In this document: positions 42,653-51,861 of the stretch, one piece after another
How the letters are laid out: every line of letters begins with the position of its first letter
Numbering within the stretch: the first letter of the stretch is position 1
DNA from: Streptomyces rishiriensis
GTDB lineage: Bacteria; Actinomycetota; Actinomycetes; Streptomycetales; Streptomycetaceae
Assembly (NCBI RefSeq): GCF_003112535.1
Contig: NZ_BEWA01000033.1
Coordinates: 1 to 64,000 of the forward strand
Direction of reading: 5' to 3'
Length of the DNA stretch: 64,000 nt
Made by a program: the position numbers and the translations under genes
Notes under the pieces: generated by a model
Database searches by the model: none
The model's input: only the letters and a program-made list of their open reading frames with translations
What the model was told of the DNA's origin: nothing

Positions 42653-45496
42653 ATGAGCGCGCTGCTCGACGGCCCGGCTCCGGCGGAGCCCGGCTCCGTC
42701 TGCGTACGGCTCGCCGCCGTCTTCCTGCCCGCGCCCCTCCCGCGCGAGGGCCGCGTCGCGTTCTGGGATCCGGCGGACGCCCCGCTGCCGGTGGCGGCGG
42801 ACGCGGAGCGCACGGAACTCACCGTCGTCCGCCGCCACGGCTCCTCGATCCGCCGCAAACAGGCCCCGGCCCTGTCCCTGCCCCTCGACAAGGCACTCCC
42901 GCTGCTCGTGCGCGCCCGCCGCGACCCGGCCGCCCACCCGGCCACCGCCTGCTGGGGCGCGGCCGCGCTGCACGCGCTGCGGCTCACCGCCCGAGGCCGT
43001 CTGCTGCCCGGCCTGACGCCCACCGGACACGACGCCTGGCGGGCCGGCCCGCTGGACCCGGAGGACGTCGCGCACCTGCGCGCGGTCGCCGCCGCGCTCC
43101 CGGCCGAGGGCCACGCCGTGCCGCTGCCCGGCGCCGGCGCGCTGCGGCTGCCGCAGCCCGAGGCCCTCATGCGGTCCTTCCTGGACGCCGTCGCGGACAC
43201 CCTGCCCCGCACCCCCGCCGCACCGCACGCATGCGGAAGGCCCTTCGCCGACCGACGGCCCCAGCGCCTGCCGGACGCGCACGACTGGGCCGCCGAGGTC
43301 GCCGCCGGCATGGACGCGGGCGTGCGGATCTCGCTGCGCCTCGACCTGTCCGCGTACGACATGTTCGACGTCGGCGACGACAGCGGGCGCTCGCGCAGCG
43401 CCGGCGCGGCCATCGTCCAGGTGCACAGCCTGGCCGACCCCACCCTGATGACCGACGCGGCGGCCCTGTGGGCGGGCGAGGCCGATGCCGCCTTCGGGGC
43501 GCGCGCCCGTGTGGACGCGGCTCTCGCCGTGCGCCGCGCGGCCCGCGTCTGGCCGCCCCTCGCCCGCCTCGCCGAACAGGACGTGCCGGACGTCCTGGCC
43601 CTGTCCGAGGACGAGCTGAACGACCTGCTCGGGGTGGCGGCCACCCGGCTCGCGGCGGCCGGGGTCGCCGTGCACTGGCCGAGGGACCTGGCCCAGGACC
43701 TCAGCGCGGCCGCCGTGGTGCGGCCCGCCCCCGGCTCGGCGACCGACGGCACCGGGTTCTTCGAGAGCGAGGACCTCCTGCAGTTCCGCTGGCAGCTGGC
43801 GCTCGGCGGCGATCCGCTCAGCGAGGCCGAGATGGACACCCTGGCGGAGGCCCACCGCCCGGTCGTCCGGCTCCGCGACCAGTGGGTCCTGGTGGACCCG
43901 GCACTCGTGCGCAAGGCCCGCAAGCGCGAACTGGGCCTGCTGGACCCGGTGGACGCCCTGTCCGTCGCCCTCACCGGCACCGCCGAGGTCGACGGCGAGA
44001 GCGTCGAGGCCGTTCCCGTCGGCGCCCTGGCCGTCCTGCGCGACCGCCTCACCGCCGGAATCCACCCGGCCGAGCCGCCCGCCGGGCTGGACGCCACGCT
44101 CCGCGACTACCAACTGCGCGGTCTGGCCTGGCTCGACCTCATGACCTCCCTCGGCCTCGGCGGCTGCCTCGCCGACGACATGGGCCTCGGCAAGACGATC
44201 ACCGTCATCGCCCTGCACCTGAAGCGGGCCCGCACCGAGCCGACCCTGGTGGTCTGCCCGGCCTCCCTCCTGGGCAACTGGCAGCGCGAGATCAACCGCT
44301 TCGCGCCCGGCGTCCCCGTCCACCGCTTCCACGGCCCCGACCGCAGCCTGACGGACCTGCCGGGCGGCTTCGTCCTCACCACGTACGGCACGATGCGCTC
44401 GGCGGCCCCGGCCCTCGCCGGCCGGTCCTGGGGCATGGTCGTCGCGGACGAGGCCCAGCACGTGAAGAACCCCTACTCGGCGACCGCCAGGGCGCTGCGC
44501 ACGATCGCGACCCCCGCGCGTGTGGCCCTGACCGGCACCCCCGTGGAGAACAACCTCTCCGAACTGTGGGCCCTGCTCGACTGGACGACCCCCGGACTCC
44601 TCGGCCCCCTGAAGTCCTTCCGCGCCCGGCACGCGCGCGCCGTCGAGAACGGCGAGGACGACCAGGCGGTGGAGCGCCTGGCCCGTCTGGTGCGCCCGTT
44701 CCTCCTGCGCCGCAAGAAGTCCGACCCGGGCATCGTGCCCGAGCTGCCGCCCAAGACCGAGACGGACCACCCGGTGCCGCTCACCCGCGAACAGGCGGCG
44801 CTGTACGAGGCGGTCGTGCGCGAGTCCCTGCTGGCCATCGAGACGGCCGACGGCATCGCCCGGCGCGGCCTGGTGCTGAAGCTCCTGGGCGCCCTGAAGC
44901 AGATCTGCGACCACCCCGCGCTCTACCTCAAGGAGGCCGACGCCCCTACCGGCGACGCCCTGGCCGCCCGCTCGGGCAAGCTCGCCCTGCTCGACGAACT
45001 GCTGGACACCCTCCTCGCGGAGGACGGCTCGGCACTCGTCTTCACGCAGTACGTCGGAATGGCCCGTCTGATCACCGCCCACCTCGCCGCCCGGGCCGTC
45101 CCCGTCGAACTGCTGCACGGCGGCACCCCGGTGCCGGAACGGGAACGGATGGTGGACCGCTTCCAGGACGGCGCGACCCCGGTCCTCGTCCTCTCCCTGA
45201 AGGCCGCCGGGACCGGCCTCAACCTCACCCGCGCGGGTCACGTCGTCCACTTCGACCGCTGGTGGAACCCGGCGGTGGAGGAACAGGCCACCGACCGCGC
45301 CTACCGCATCGGCCAGACCCAGCCGGTCCAGGTCCACCGACTGATCACCGAGGGCACGGTCGAGGACCGCATCGCCGAGATGCTGCAGGCCAAGCGCGCG
45401 CTGGCCGACGCGATCCTCGGCTCCGGCGAGTCGGCCCTCACCGAGCTGACGGACCGTGAACTGTCCGACCTGGTCGGGCTGCGGAGGGAGGCGTGA
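42653..45496 (+). CDS. SNF2-family DEAD/DEAH-box helicase
   Basis: 947 residues. An N-terminal region of about 480 residues is typical of the HepA/SNF2 proteins paired with SWIM proteins. The ATPase core has GCLADDMGLGKTITVIALHL (Walker A), VADEAQHVKNPYS (DEAQ box) and LTGTPVENNLSELW. The helicase-C half has LVFTQYVGMARLI, LSLKAAGTGLNLTRA and the arginine finger in EEQATDRAYRIGQTQ. Probably remodels protein-DNA or acts in repair; no nuclease domain. The stop overlaps the start of the SWIM gene. Confidence 0.93.
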   Translation: MSALLDGPAPAEPGSVCVRLAAVFLPAPLPREGRVAFWDPADAPLPVAADAERTELTVVRRHGSSIRRKQAPALSLPLDKALPLLVRARRDPAAHPATACWGAAALHALRLTARGRLLPGLTPTGHDAWRAGPLDPEDVAHLRAVAAALPAEGHAVPLPGAGALRLPQPEALMRSFLDAVADTLPRTPAAPHACGRPFADRRPQRLPDAHDWAAEVAAGMDAGVRISLRLDLSAYDMFDVGDDSGRSRSAGAAIVQVHSLADPTLMTDAAALWAGEADAAFGARARVDAALAVRRAARVWPPLARLAEQDVPDVLALSEDELNDLLGVAATRLAAAGVAVHWPRDLAQDLSAAAVVRPAPGSATDGTGFFESEDLLQFRWQLALGGDPLSEAEMDTLAEAHRPVVRLRDQWVLVDPALVRKARKRELGLLDPVDALSVALTGTAEVDGESVEAVPVGALAVLRDRLTAGIHPAEPPAGLDATLRDYQLRGLAWLDLMTSLGLGGCLADDMGLGKTITVIALHLKRARTEPTLVVCPASLLGNWQREINRFAPGVPVHRFHGPDRSLTDLPGGFVLTTYGTMRSAAPALAGRSWGMVVADEAQHVKNPYSATARALRTIATPARVALTGTPVENNLSELWALLDWTTPGLLGPLKSFRARHARAVENGEDDQAVERLARLVRPFLLRRKKSDPGIVPELPPKTETDHPVPLTREQAALYEAVVRESLLAIETADGIARRGLVLKLLGALKQICDHPALYLKEADAPTGDALAARSGKLALLDELLDTLLAEDGSALVFTQYVGMARLITAHLAARAVPVELLHGGTPVPERERMVDRFQDGATPVLVLSLKAAGTGLNLTRAGHVVHFDRWWNPAVEEQATDRAYRIGQTQPVQVHRLITEGTVEDRIAEMLQAKRALADAILGSGESALTELTDRELSDLVGLRREA

Positions 45497-48060
45497 TGAC
45501 GGAGCGGGAAGGCGAGCCGCGTGAGCCGTACGGGGCACCGGCCGACGGCGTCACCGACGAGCCTGTCACCGAGGCCGCCGACGCCGAAGAGACCGCCACG
45601 GGCGGGCCCGTCGCTGACGGGATGAGTGCTGACGGGATCGGCGCTGACGAGGGGCGACAGGAACCCGGGTCCAGCCCGGCCGACGAGGTGCGGCGTGCGC
45701 TGAGGGCGGCCCGGGAACGCCGGCAGGATCCGCCGCCGGGCCGACCGCTGAAGCACCCGCAGCGGCAGTGGCCGCGGACACCGTCCACGAGGCAACGGAC
45801 GCCTGAGCAGCCGCAAGGTCGGCAGGCGGAGCCAGGTGCCCGCCGACCGGCGGACGAGCCGTCGCCGCAGACCCTGGCGCGCGCCGACCGGTCGACCGGA
45901 GGTTCCGCGACGAGCCCGGCCGACGCGGCCCGCGCGGCCCTGCGACGCACGCCGAGCACCCCCGCGGCGCCGGCCGCGTCTCCCACGGCGGCCACCCCGT
46001 CCGCCGTGGAGGCTTCGCCGGCCGCTGACTCCCACTCCGCGACCGCCGCCGAACCCGAGCACACCGCGCCCGAGCTCACCGCGCCTGAGCTCACCGCACC
46101 CGAGCTCACGGCGCCGGAGGCGGGTAGCCCGTACGACCCGCCCACCCCGCACGTCCCGCCCACCCCGGACGTCCCGACCGGGCCGCGCCCCGGGGACGTC
46201 GCCCGTGAGGCCCTGCGCGCGGCCCGCGCGCAGGCTCGCCGGGATTCGGCCGGGACGGGTGAGCGAGCCGGGCGCGAGAGCGAGCGCAACGGCCCGCGAG
46301 CTCCCCGCCGTCCTCACCCCGAGCCCCGGCTCCCCGGAGACCGGCTCCAGAGCCGGGCTCCCGACCCGGTGGCCGGTGAACGCGCGCGTGCGGTGAGGGA
46401 CTTGCTCGCCGGCGCGTTCCGGATGCCGGCCGACGGGACGACCGGCCCCGACGCCGATCCCCTCACCGCTCCCGAGCCGAACCTCGCGACGCCGGCGGCC
46501 TTGGAGGAGACCCCGCGTCCGGCCACCGACCGGCCCGCGACCTCCCCGGCCCCCGAAACGCGTACGCCCTCCCCGGCCGCCGAAGCGAGCGCGGACGGCC
46601 CGGACACCCGAGCGAGCGCGGCTCCTCCCGTCACCGAGCCGACCGCGCCTTCGCCGACCGCGCCTTCGCCGACCGCGGCCTCGGCGACCGCGGCCTCGGC
46701 GACCGCGGCCTCGGCGACCGCGGCTTCTCCGGCCGCCGTCGAGGGAAGGGCCGGTGCGACGGCCCGAGGCGTCGAGGCAACCCGTGCGCCGCGCTCCATG
46801 GCGGCCCCCTCCCGGGACGGCGACCACCGCCGCACCTTCCCCCCGTTCCCGCCCCGTACCGGCGCCGCCTTCGCCGAGACCTGGTGGGGCAACGCCTGGG
46901 TCGCCGCGCTCGAAGAGGGCGCCCTGGACCTCAAGCGGCTGGTTCGCGGACGCGGGTACGCCGAGCAGGGAAACGTGGACGCCATCACGGTCACACCCGG
47001 GCTGGTCCTGGCGTACGTGCAGGGCAGCCGCCCCCGCCCCTACCGGGTGCAGGTCCGGCTGCGCACGCTGGGAGGCGAGGACTGGGAGCGCTTCCTGGAC
47101 GCCGCCGTCGAGCGCCCCGGACACATCGCGGCGCTGATCGACAAGGAGATGCCCGAGTCCCTCGCCGACTGCGGGGTGCCGCTGCTGCCCGGTCCCGGCG
47201 ACCTCGAACCGCAGTGCAGCTGTCCCGACCGCGGTCACCCGTGCAAGCACGCGGCCGCCCTCTGCTACCAGACGGCGCGTCTCCTCGACGCCGACCCCTT
47301 CGTGCTGCTCCTGCTGCGCGGCCGGGGGGAACGCGAGGTGCTCGACGCGCTGTCCCGCCGCAACGCCGTCCGTGCGGCCCGCGCCGCGCAGGAGCAGGAA
47401 CAGCAACCGGAACCCCTGGCGGGCGTCCGGGCCGCGGAAGCCCTCGCCGAGCGCCGGCTCCCGCCCCTTCCCGCCCCGTTGCCCGTGCCGGCGCACCCCG
47501 AGCAGCCCCCGGCCTACCCGTCCGCCCCGCACGGCCCCGACTCCTTCGCGCTGGACCATCTCGCGACGGACGCGGCGGCCCGTGCGCACGCCCTGCTGGC
47601 CACCGGCCACGACGAGATCGGCGCGCTGACCCTGTGGCAGGACGCCGTACGGCTCGCCGCGTCCCGTCCCGGTTCGGGGCTCACCGCCGCCACCCGCTCC
47701 CTCTACGCCTCGCTCGCCTCCGCCGCCGGCCGCACCCCTTCCGAGCTGGCGCGCGCGGTGGCCGCCTGGCGGCAGGGCGGTCCGGACGGGCTGACCGTCC
47801 TGGAGGAGTGCTGGGATCCGCCGGCCGGCCGCTTCGACCGGGCCCGCCCGCTCCTCCTCGCCGCCGACCTCCCCGCCTTCCGCCCGCGCCGCAACCACCT
47901 CACCCACCCGCGCGGCCACGTCCAGCTCCGCTACGGACAGGACGGGCTGTGGTACGCGTACGAGTCGGAACCGGGCCACGACGACTGGTGGCCCCGCGGC
48001 ACCCCCGACTCCGACCCGGTGGGCGCGCTCACGGGACTGGGCGTCTCGGACGAACTCTGA
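45496..48060 (+). CDS. SWIM zinc-finger protein with long disordered N-terminus
   Basis: 854 residues from ATG 45496 (GTG 45493 also possible; GGAGGGAGG upstream). Residues about 1-445 are Ala/Pro/Thr/Glu-rich and probably disordered, with repeats such as four LTAPE units (DNA about 46074-46113) and four SATAA-like units (about 46675-46722). The conserved part starts FPPFPPRTGAAFAETWWGNA and holds the SWIM motif CSCPDRGHPCKHAAALCY (about 574-591). Translationally coupled to the SNF2 helicase, a standard pairing suggesting one nucleic-acid-processing complex. Confidence 0.9.
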   Translation: MTEREGEPREPYGAPADGVTDEPVTEAADAEETATGGPVADGMSADGIGADEGRQEPGSSPADEVRRALRAARERRQDPPPGRPLKHPQRQWPRTPSTRQRTPEQPQGRQAEPGARRPADEPSPQTLARADRSTGGSATSPADAARAALRRTPSTPAAPAASPTAATPSAVEASPAADSHSATAAEPEHTAPELTAPELTAPELTAPEAGSPYDPPTPHVPPTPDVPTGPRPGDVAREALRAARAQARRDSAGTGERAGRESERNGPRAPRRPHPEPRLPGDRLQSRAPDPVAGERARAVRDLLAGAFRMPADGTTGPDADPLTAPEPNLATPAALEETPRPATDRPATSPAPETRTPSPAAEASADGPDTRASAAPPVTEPTAPSPTAPSPTAASATAASATAASATAASPAAVEGRAGATARGVEATRAPRSMAAPSRDGDHRRTFPPFPPRTGAAFAETWWGNAWVAALEEGALDLKRLVRGRGYAEQGNVDAITVTPGLVLAYVQGSRPRPYRVQVRLRTLGGEDWERFLDAAVERPGHIAALIDKEMPESLADCGVPLLPGPGDLEPQCSCPDRGHPCKHAAALCYQTARLLDADPFVLLLLRGRGEREVLDALSRRNAVRAARAAQEQEQQPEPLAGVRAAEALAERRLPPLPAPLPVPAHPEQPPAYPSAPHGPDSFALDHLATDAAARAHALLATGHDEIGALTLWQDAVRLAASRPGSGLTAATRSLYASLASAAGRTPSELARAVAAWRQGGPDGLTVLEECWDPPAGRFDRARPLLLAADLPAFRPRRNHLTHPRGHVQLRYGQDGLWYAYESEPGHDDWWPRGTPDSDPVGALTGLGVSDEL

Positions 48061-48179
48061 CCGCGCACCTCGCAAGGGGCAGCGACAGCCCGGCACCCGA
48101 CCGGGGCCCCTCGCTCGGCCCCGCTGGCAGGGTTGTCGTCGCCGCAAGCGGCAAGGACGTCCCACAACTCCCGCGCGCA

Positions 48180-48214
48180 GAAGGGGGCTCCTCCCGGCAG
48201 GAGGAGCCCCCTTC
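48180..48214. terminator. Bidirectional terminator between SWIM and ABC permease genes
   Basis: GAAGGGGGCTCCTCC (48180-48194), five-base loop, GGAGGAGCCCCCTTC (48200-48214): perfect 15-bp stem between convergent genes. Confidence 0.88.
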
Positions 48215-48230
48215 GCGGGACGTGGGAGGG

Positions 48231-50594
48231 TTATTCCGTACGCAGGCCCTCCGGGCGCATCATCCGCAGCAGCGGCGGCAGACTGAGCAGCGTCACCACG
48301 GCGACCACGGCCGCGCCCACGCCGGTCATGGTCAGGACGCTCGCCCAGTCCATGGTCACCGGTGTACGGGTCATCTTCAGCAGCACCGAGCCGAGGGTGA
48401 TGCCCACCGTCGCGGCCAGGAGGAGGCCGAGGCCGACCGGGAGGGCCGTCTGCCACAGCACCGACAGGCTCAGCGTGCGGCGCCGGGTGCCGAAGGCGAC
48501 CAGCGCGGAGAGCAGCTTCCTGCGCTCGCGCAGCTGCTCCAGCTGGGACACCAGCAGACTCGCGCCGATCAGTGCCAGCACGAACGCGGAGCCGACGAAC
48601 AGGCCGGTGCGGATGGAGGCGTACTTGACGTCCTCCTGGGTCGCCGACCAGCCGTAGGTGTGGGCCAGGGGGTCGATCCGGGCGACGGTGTTGCGTACGT
48701 ACTCCCGCGACTCCGGCACCGACAGGTCCAGACGCAGGTAGACCCCGTCGGAGAACACCGCGGGTGCGGCCTTGGCGGGCAGGGCGGCGGGGGTCACCAG
48801 CAGACTGTTGGCGTTCCCCAGGGAGTCCTTGCGCGCGTCCACCACCCGCAGGTTCGCCGGAACCGTCCAGGGCACCTCGATGCCGCGTTCGGTGGCGTCG
48901 CTGAACGACGGGTCGATGTAGAGCTGCCGGCCGGGCTTCACCACGGCGATCTCTTCGGCGTTGTCGGGGTCGTCGTAGCCGGTCCTGGTGCGGGTGACGA
49001 ACACGTCGCCGTCCTTGCAGGAGGGCAGCGCGGCGACTTCGCGCAGGGCGGTGCAGCTGCCCACCGTCAGGCCGTTGGTGTTCTTCGGGTCGCTGCGCGC
49101 GTCCCCGTACTGCGAGATGGCCAGGGCCACCGCGGCCCGCACGCCCTTCGTGCCAGTGAATTCGCGCTCGACGCCGGACAGCGGCTTGCGGTCGCTGAAG
49201 TCGACCTGCATCTGGACCCGACCGGGGTCCTTGCCGGTGGCCTTGGTGTACTGGCTCTGCGTCCCCGTGAACAGCATTTGCAGGGCGATGGCTCCGGCCA
49301 CGGCGACGGCGATGCCGTTGACCATGCGGGCGGCGGTTCCGCTGCTCAGCTGCAGCCGTCGTACCGCGAGCTGCCAGGACAGCGCGCCCTTGCCGAGGCG
49401 GACGACGACCGCCTCCACGACCCAGGGGAGCAGCGCGGTGATGCCGATCAGCAGCAGCAGCACGCCGCCGATCACGAGGTACTGGTTGAAGTCGCCGTTC
49501 TCGCGGCCCTTGCCGATCAACGGGTAGAGCATCCCGAGGCCGGCCAGTGGCGGAAGCAGCCGCCACCACAGCCGGCGGCGGCGCTGCTTCGTCGCGCGCA
49601 CGACACCGAGCGGTTCCACCACCACGCCGCGCATCGCGAGCAGCGTGACGAGGACGGCGGCGACCGGGATGGCCACCGCGACCAGCGCGGCGAGCGCGGG
49701 GGAGGGGTCGAGGTAGCTGGGCCAGACGCTCATGCCCAGCACCTCGGTGGAGCCCAGCGTCTGACGGCCGATGAGGAAGAAGCCGGTGCCGACGACCAGG
49801 CCGAGCAGGGCTCCGGCGAGTGCCTCGCCCGCCGCGATCCGCCGGGTCATGCGGCTGTCCGAGCCGACCAGGCGCAACGCGGCCAGCCGACGGTCGCGGC
49901 GCTCGCCGCCGAAGCGGACGGCGGCGGCGATGAACACGGCGACCGGGGTCAGCAGTACCACGAACACGACCAGGATCATGAGCAGCAGCACCGGATCGGT
50001 CTTCTCGGACGCCCCGTCCGTCGTGTCCGGTTCGCCGTACCGGGGCAGCCGGTGGACCGGGGAGGTGTCGGTGAGCTTCAGCCCCGACGCGCCCGCGTAG
50101 AAGGCCAGTTCGTGGGAGCCGATGAGTCCGCTCTCGCCGATCGTGCCGGTGATCTTGTAGGGCAGCCGCTCCCGCAGCAGTCCGGCGCCGTCGGAGGCGA
50201 GCAGTTCCTTGAGCGCGGGGGAGACCACCATCTCGCCCTTGGCCGGGAAGCTGCTCACTCCTGGGGGCAGCGGCGCGCGCTTGCCCTCGGGCTCGACGAT
50301 CCGGCCGCGGATGTCGTCGTCGTGCCAGGTGGTGTCGGCCTCGGAGATCAGGAAGGTGTCGTCGGCCTTCGCCGGGACCTTGTCGCCGTACAGGAACGTG
50401 TTGTCGTAGCGAGCCTCCTCCACCCTGTGGCGGGCGGCGAACACATGGGGCAGGGCGGTGCACAGCAGGAGCAGTGCCACGCCGAGGCCCACGCCGACGG
50501 CGGTGAGCGTCATCCGGACCCAGCCCTCGCGTCCGCCGGTGACGGCGAAGCGGGCCCCCATGCCCAGGTCGCGGGCCCACTGACGAGGGTTCAT
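48231..50594 (-). CDS. ABC transporter permease, FtsX/MacB type
   Basis: 787 residues, with two FtsX-like permease units (about 190-370 and 660-780) and large extracellular segments. Hydrophobic helices include MTLTAVGVGLGVALLLLCTA near the N-terminus, LLMILVVFVVLLTPVAVFIA, and VGSAFVLALIGASLLV. Probably exports a peptide, lipid or antibiotic or works in envelope maintenance. Overlaps its ATPase by ATGA. Confidence 0.9.
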   Translation of the reverse strand: MNPRQWARDLGMGARFAVTGGREGWVRMTLTAVGVGLGVALLLLCTALPHVFAARHRVEEARYDNTFLYGDKVPAKADDTFLISEADTTWHDDDIRGRIVEPEGKRAPLPPGVSSFPAKGEMVVSPALKELLASDGAGLLRERLPYKITGTIGESGLIGSHELAFYAGASGLKLTDTSPVHRLPRYGEPDTTDGASEKTDPVLLLMILVVFVVLLTPVAVFIAAAVRFGGERRDRRLAALRLVGSDSRMTRRIAAGEALAGALLGLVVGTGFFLIGRQTLGSTEVLGMSVWPSYLDPSPALAALVAVAIPVAAVLVTLLAMRGVVVEPLGVVRATKQRRRRLWWRLLPPLAGLGMLYPLIGKGRENGDFNQYLVIGGVLLLLIGITALLPWVVEAVVVRLGKGALSWQLAVRRLQLSSGTAARMVNGIAVAVAGAIALQMLFTGTQSQYTKATGKDPGRVQMQVDFSDRKPLSGVEREFTGTKGVRAAVALAISQYGDARSDPKNTNGLTVGSCTALREVAALPSCKDGDVFVTRTRTGYDDPDNAEEIAVVKPGRQLYIDPSFSDATERGIEVPWTVPANLRVVDARKDSLGNANSLLVTPAALPAKAAPAVFSDGVYLRLDLSVPESREYVRNTVARIDPLAHTYGWSATQEDVKYASIRTGLFVGSAFVLALIGASLLVSQLEQLRERRKLLSALVAFGTRRRTLSLSVLWQTALPVGLGLLLAATVGITLGSVLLKMTRTPVTMDWASVLTMTGVGAAVVAVVTLLSLPPLLRMMRPEGLRTE

Positions 50595-51283
50595 ACGGCG
50601 CGCTCCACATCGCGGGACTTGCCGTCGCGGACGATGATCTCGCGGTCGGAGTAGGCGGCCACACGGGTCTCGTGGGTGACGAGAACGACGGCGGCGTCGG
50701 TCGAGCGGGCCGCTTCGGTCAGCAGCTCCATCACGCGTTGACCGTTGGAGGAGTCGAGCGCGCCGGTGGGTTCGTCGGCGAACAGCAGGCGCGGGCCGGT
50801 GACCAGCGCGCGGGCCACGGCGACGCGCTGGCCCTGACCGCCGGAGACCTCGCCGGGACGCTTGGCCGCCAGGTCGTCCACCTCCAGGCGCTCCATCCAG
50901 CCGAGCGCGGTCCGCTCGGCGTCCTTGCGGGAGGAGCCGTTGAGCCGCAGCGGCAGGGCGACGTTCTCCACGCAGGTCAGCTCGGGCACCAGCTGACCGA
51001 ACTGGAACACGAACCCGAACTCGGAGCGGCGCAGCGCGCTGCGCTGGGCATCGCCCATCGTCGAGAGTTCGCGCCCGTCGTAGGAGATCGACCCCGAGTC
51101 GGGCGGCACGATCCCCGCGAGGCAGTGCAGCAGCGTGGACTTGCCGGAGCCGGAGGGGCCCATGACGGCGACGACCTCGCCGGGGTGGATGGAGAACTCG
51201 GCGCCGTCCAGCGCGTGGGTGGGGCCGTACGCCTTGCGCAGGTCGTGCGCGGTGAGCAGGGGGCCGGGGGGAGAAGTGGTCAT
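50591..51283 (-). CDS. ABC transporter ATPase, MacB/LolD type
   Basis: 230 residues. Walker A GPSGSGKSTLLH (about 40-51), Q-loop VFQFGQLVPELT, signature EVSGGQGQRVAVARAL, Walker B LLFADEPTGALDS, H-loop VTHETRV. Partner of the FtsX permease downstream. Starts inside the stop of the PadR remnant (ATGA), so it was once coupled to that regulator. Confidence 0.93.
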   Translation of the reverse strand: MTTSPPGPLLTAHDLRKAYGPTHALDGAEFSIHPGEVVAVMGPSGSGKSTLLHCLAGIVPPDSGSISYDGRELSTMGDAQRSALRRSEFGFVFQFGQLVPELTCVENVALPLRLNGSSRKDAERTALGWMERLEVDDLAAKRPGEVSGGQGQRVAVARALVTGPRLLFADEPTGALDSSNGQRVMELLTEAARSTDAAVVLVTHETRVAAYSDREIIVRDGKSRDVERAV

Positions 51284-51573
51284 CGGGTCACAGCCTCACG
51301 GAGTCTGTCGGGTCGGGCGGCGGCCGGCTCCGGCCGGCGCGGGTCGGCTTCCAGGTGGAACAGGGCGTGGCCGCGGATCAGCCGGTCCGCCGGGTCGCCC
51401 TTGCGCCTGCGGCCGGTGAGGACCGCATGCTGCGCAGCTGCTCCGAGCGCTGGATGTCGAGGATTCCGGCGGCGTCGCGCCGGGCGGGCAGGGCGGGGGC
51501 GACCGTGGCCGTGGCGGTGGCCTTGGCGCGGGTCGGACTCCACGAGCCCCGAGAGGGTGTGACCGATGGACAT
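51280..51573 (-). pseudogene. PadR-family regulator remnant with internal deletion and frameshift
   Basis: The N-terminus MSIGHTLSGLVESDPR matches the canonical PadR start, and the C-terminus HALFHLEADPRRPEPAAARP with RLREAVTR matches the PadR end. Only 97 codons lie between start and stop instead of about 180-200. The middle part continues in another frame (ARRDAAGILDIQRSEQLRSM), showing that the winged-helix core is deleted and a frameshift separates the remaining C-terminal pieces. Directly upstream of and overlapping the ABC ATPase. A DNA-binding protein can no longer be made, while the operator remains. Confidence 0.85.
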
Positions 51574-51585
51574 GATCCGCACTCT

Positions 51586-51622
51586 ACACACCGTGTATAC
51601 GCGGTGTGTATACACGGTGTGT
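51586..51622. promoter_or_regulatory. 37-bp inverted repeat, probable PadR operator
   Basis: Arms ACACACCGTGTATAC (51586-51600) and GTATACACGGTGTGT (51608-51622) are perfectly complementary around GCGGTGT. An internal GTGTATAC is also repeated directly. It lies 12 bases upstream of the PadR start. Confidence 0.75.
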
Positions 51623-51771
51623 CTAGGCCGTGGCGGCGTGTACGACAGCGCAGGTGACGGGGCCTGTGGGCCCGATCGTCACAGTACGGAAACAGGCGGC
51701 CGCGCGGCCGGGGAAGGCAGGAAGGCCGGGCCGCTGGGTCGGCGCGCTCAAGGCGGACGCGTGGCGGTGGC

Positions 51772-51811
51772 AGGACGAGGACGACGCCGGCCGCGCCGCC
51801 GTCCTCGTCCT
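51772..51811 (-). terminator. Probable terminator downstream of the mannanase gene
   Basis: AGGACGAGGACGACG (51772-51786) pairs with CGCCGTCCTCGTCCT (51797-51811) with one mismatch around a GC loop. The remaining 51623-51861 interval has no gene. Confidence 0.55.
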
Positions 51812-51861
51812 CGTCCTCGGCGGCGCGGGGCGTCCGTCTGATCCCGAGCGACGCCGGGGTG

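Noticed and set aside
41656..45538. Long antisense frames over the ROK, SNF2 and repeat regions
   Set aside because: Repeat-derived GQVRSGQV peptides and no start signals; antisense to well-supported genes.
45301..50664. Very long minus-strand frame (about 1,790 codons) and matching plus-strand frame at 46884-50654
   Set aside because: Shadows of the SWIM and FtsX genes; amino-acid content is Arg/Gly/Pro-rich and no domain appears.
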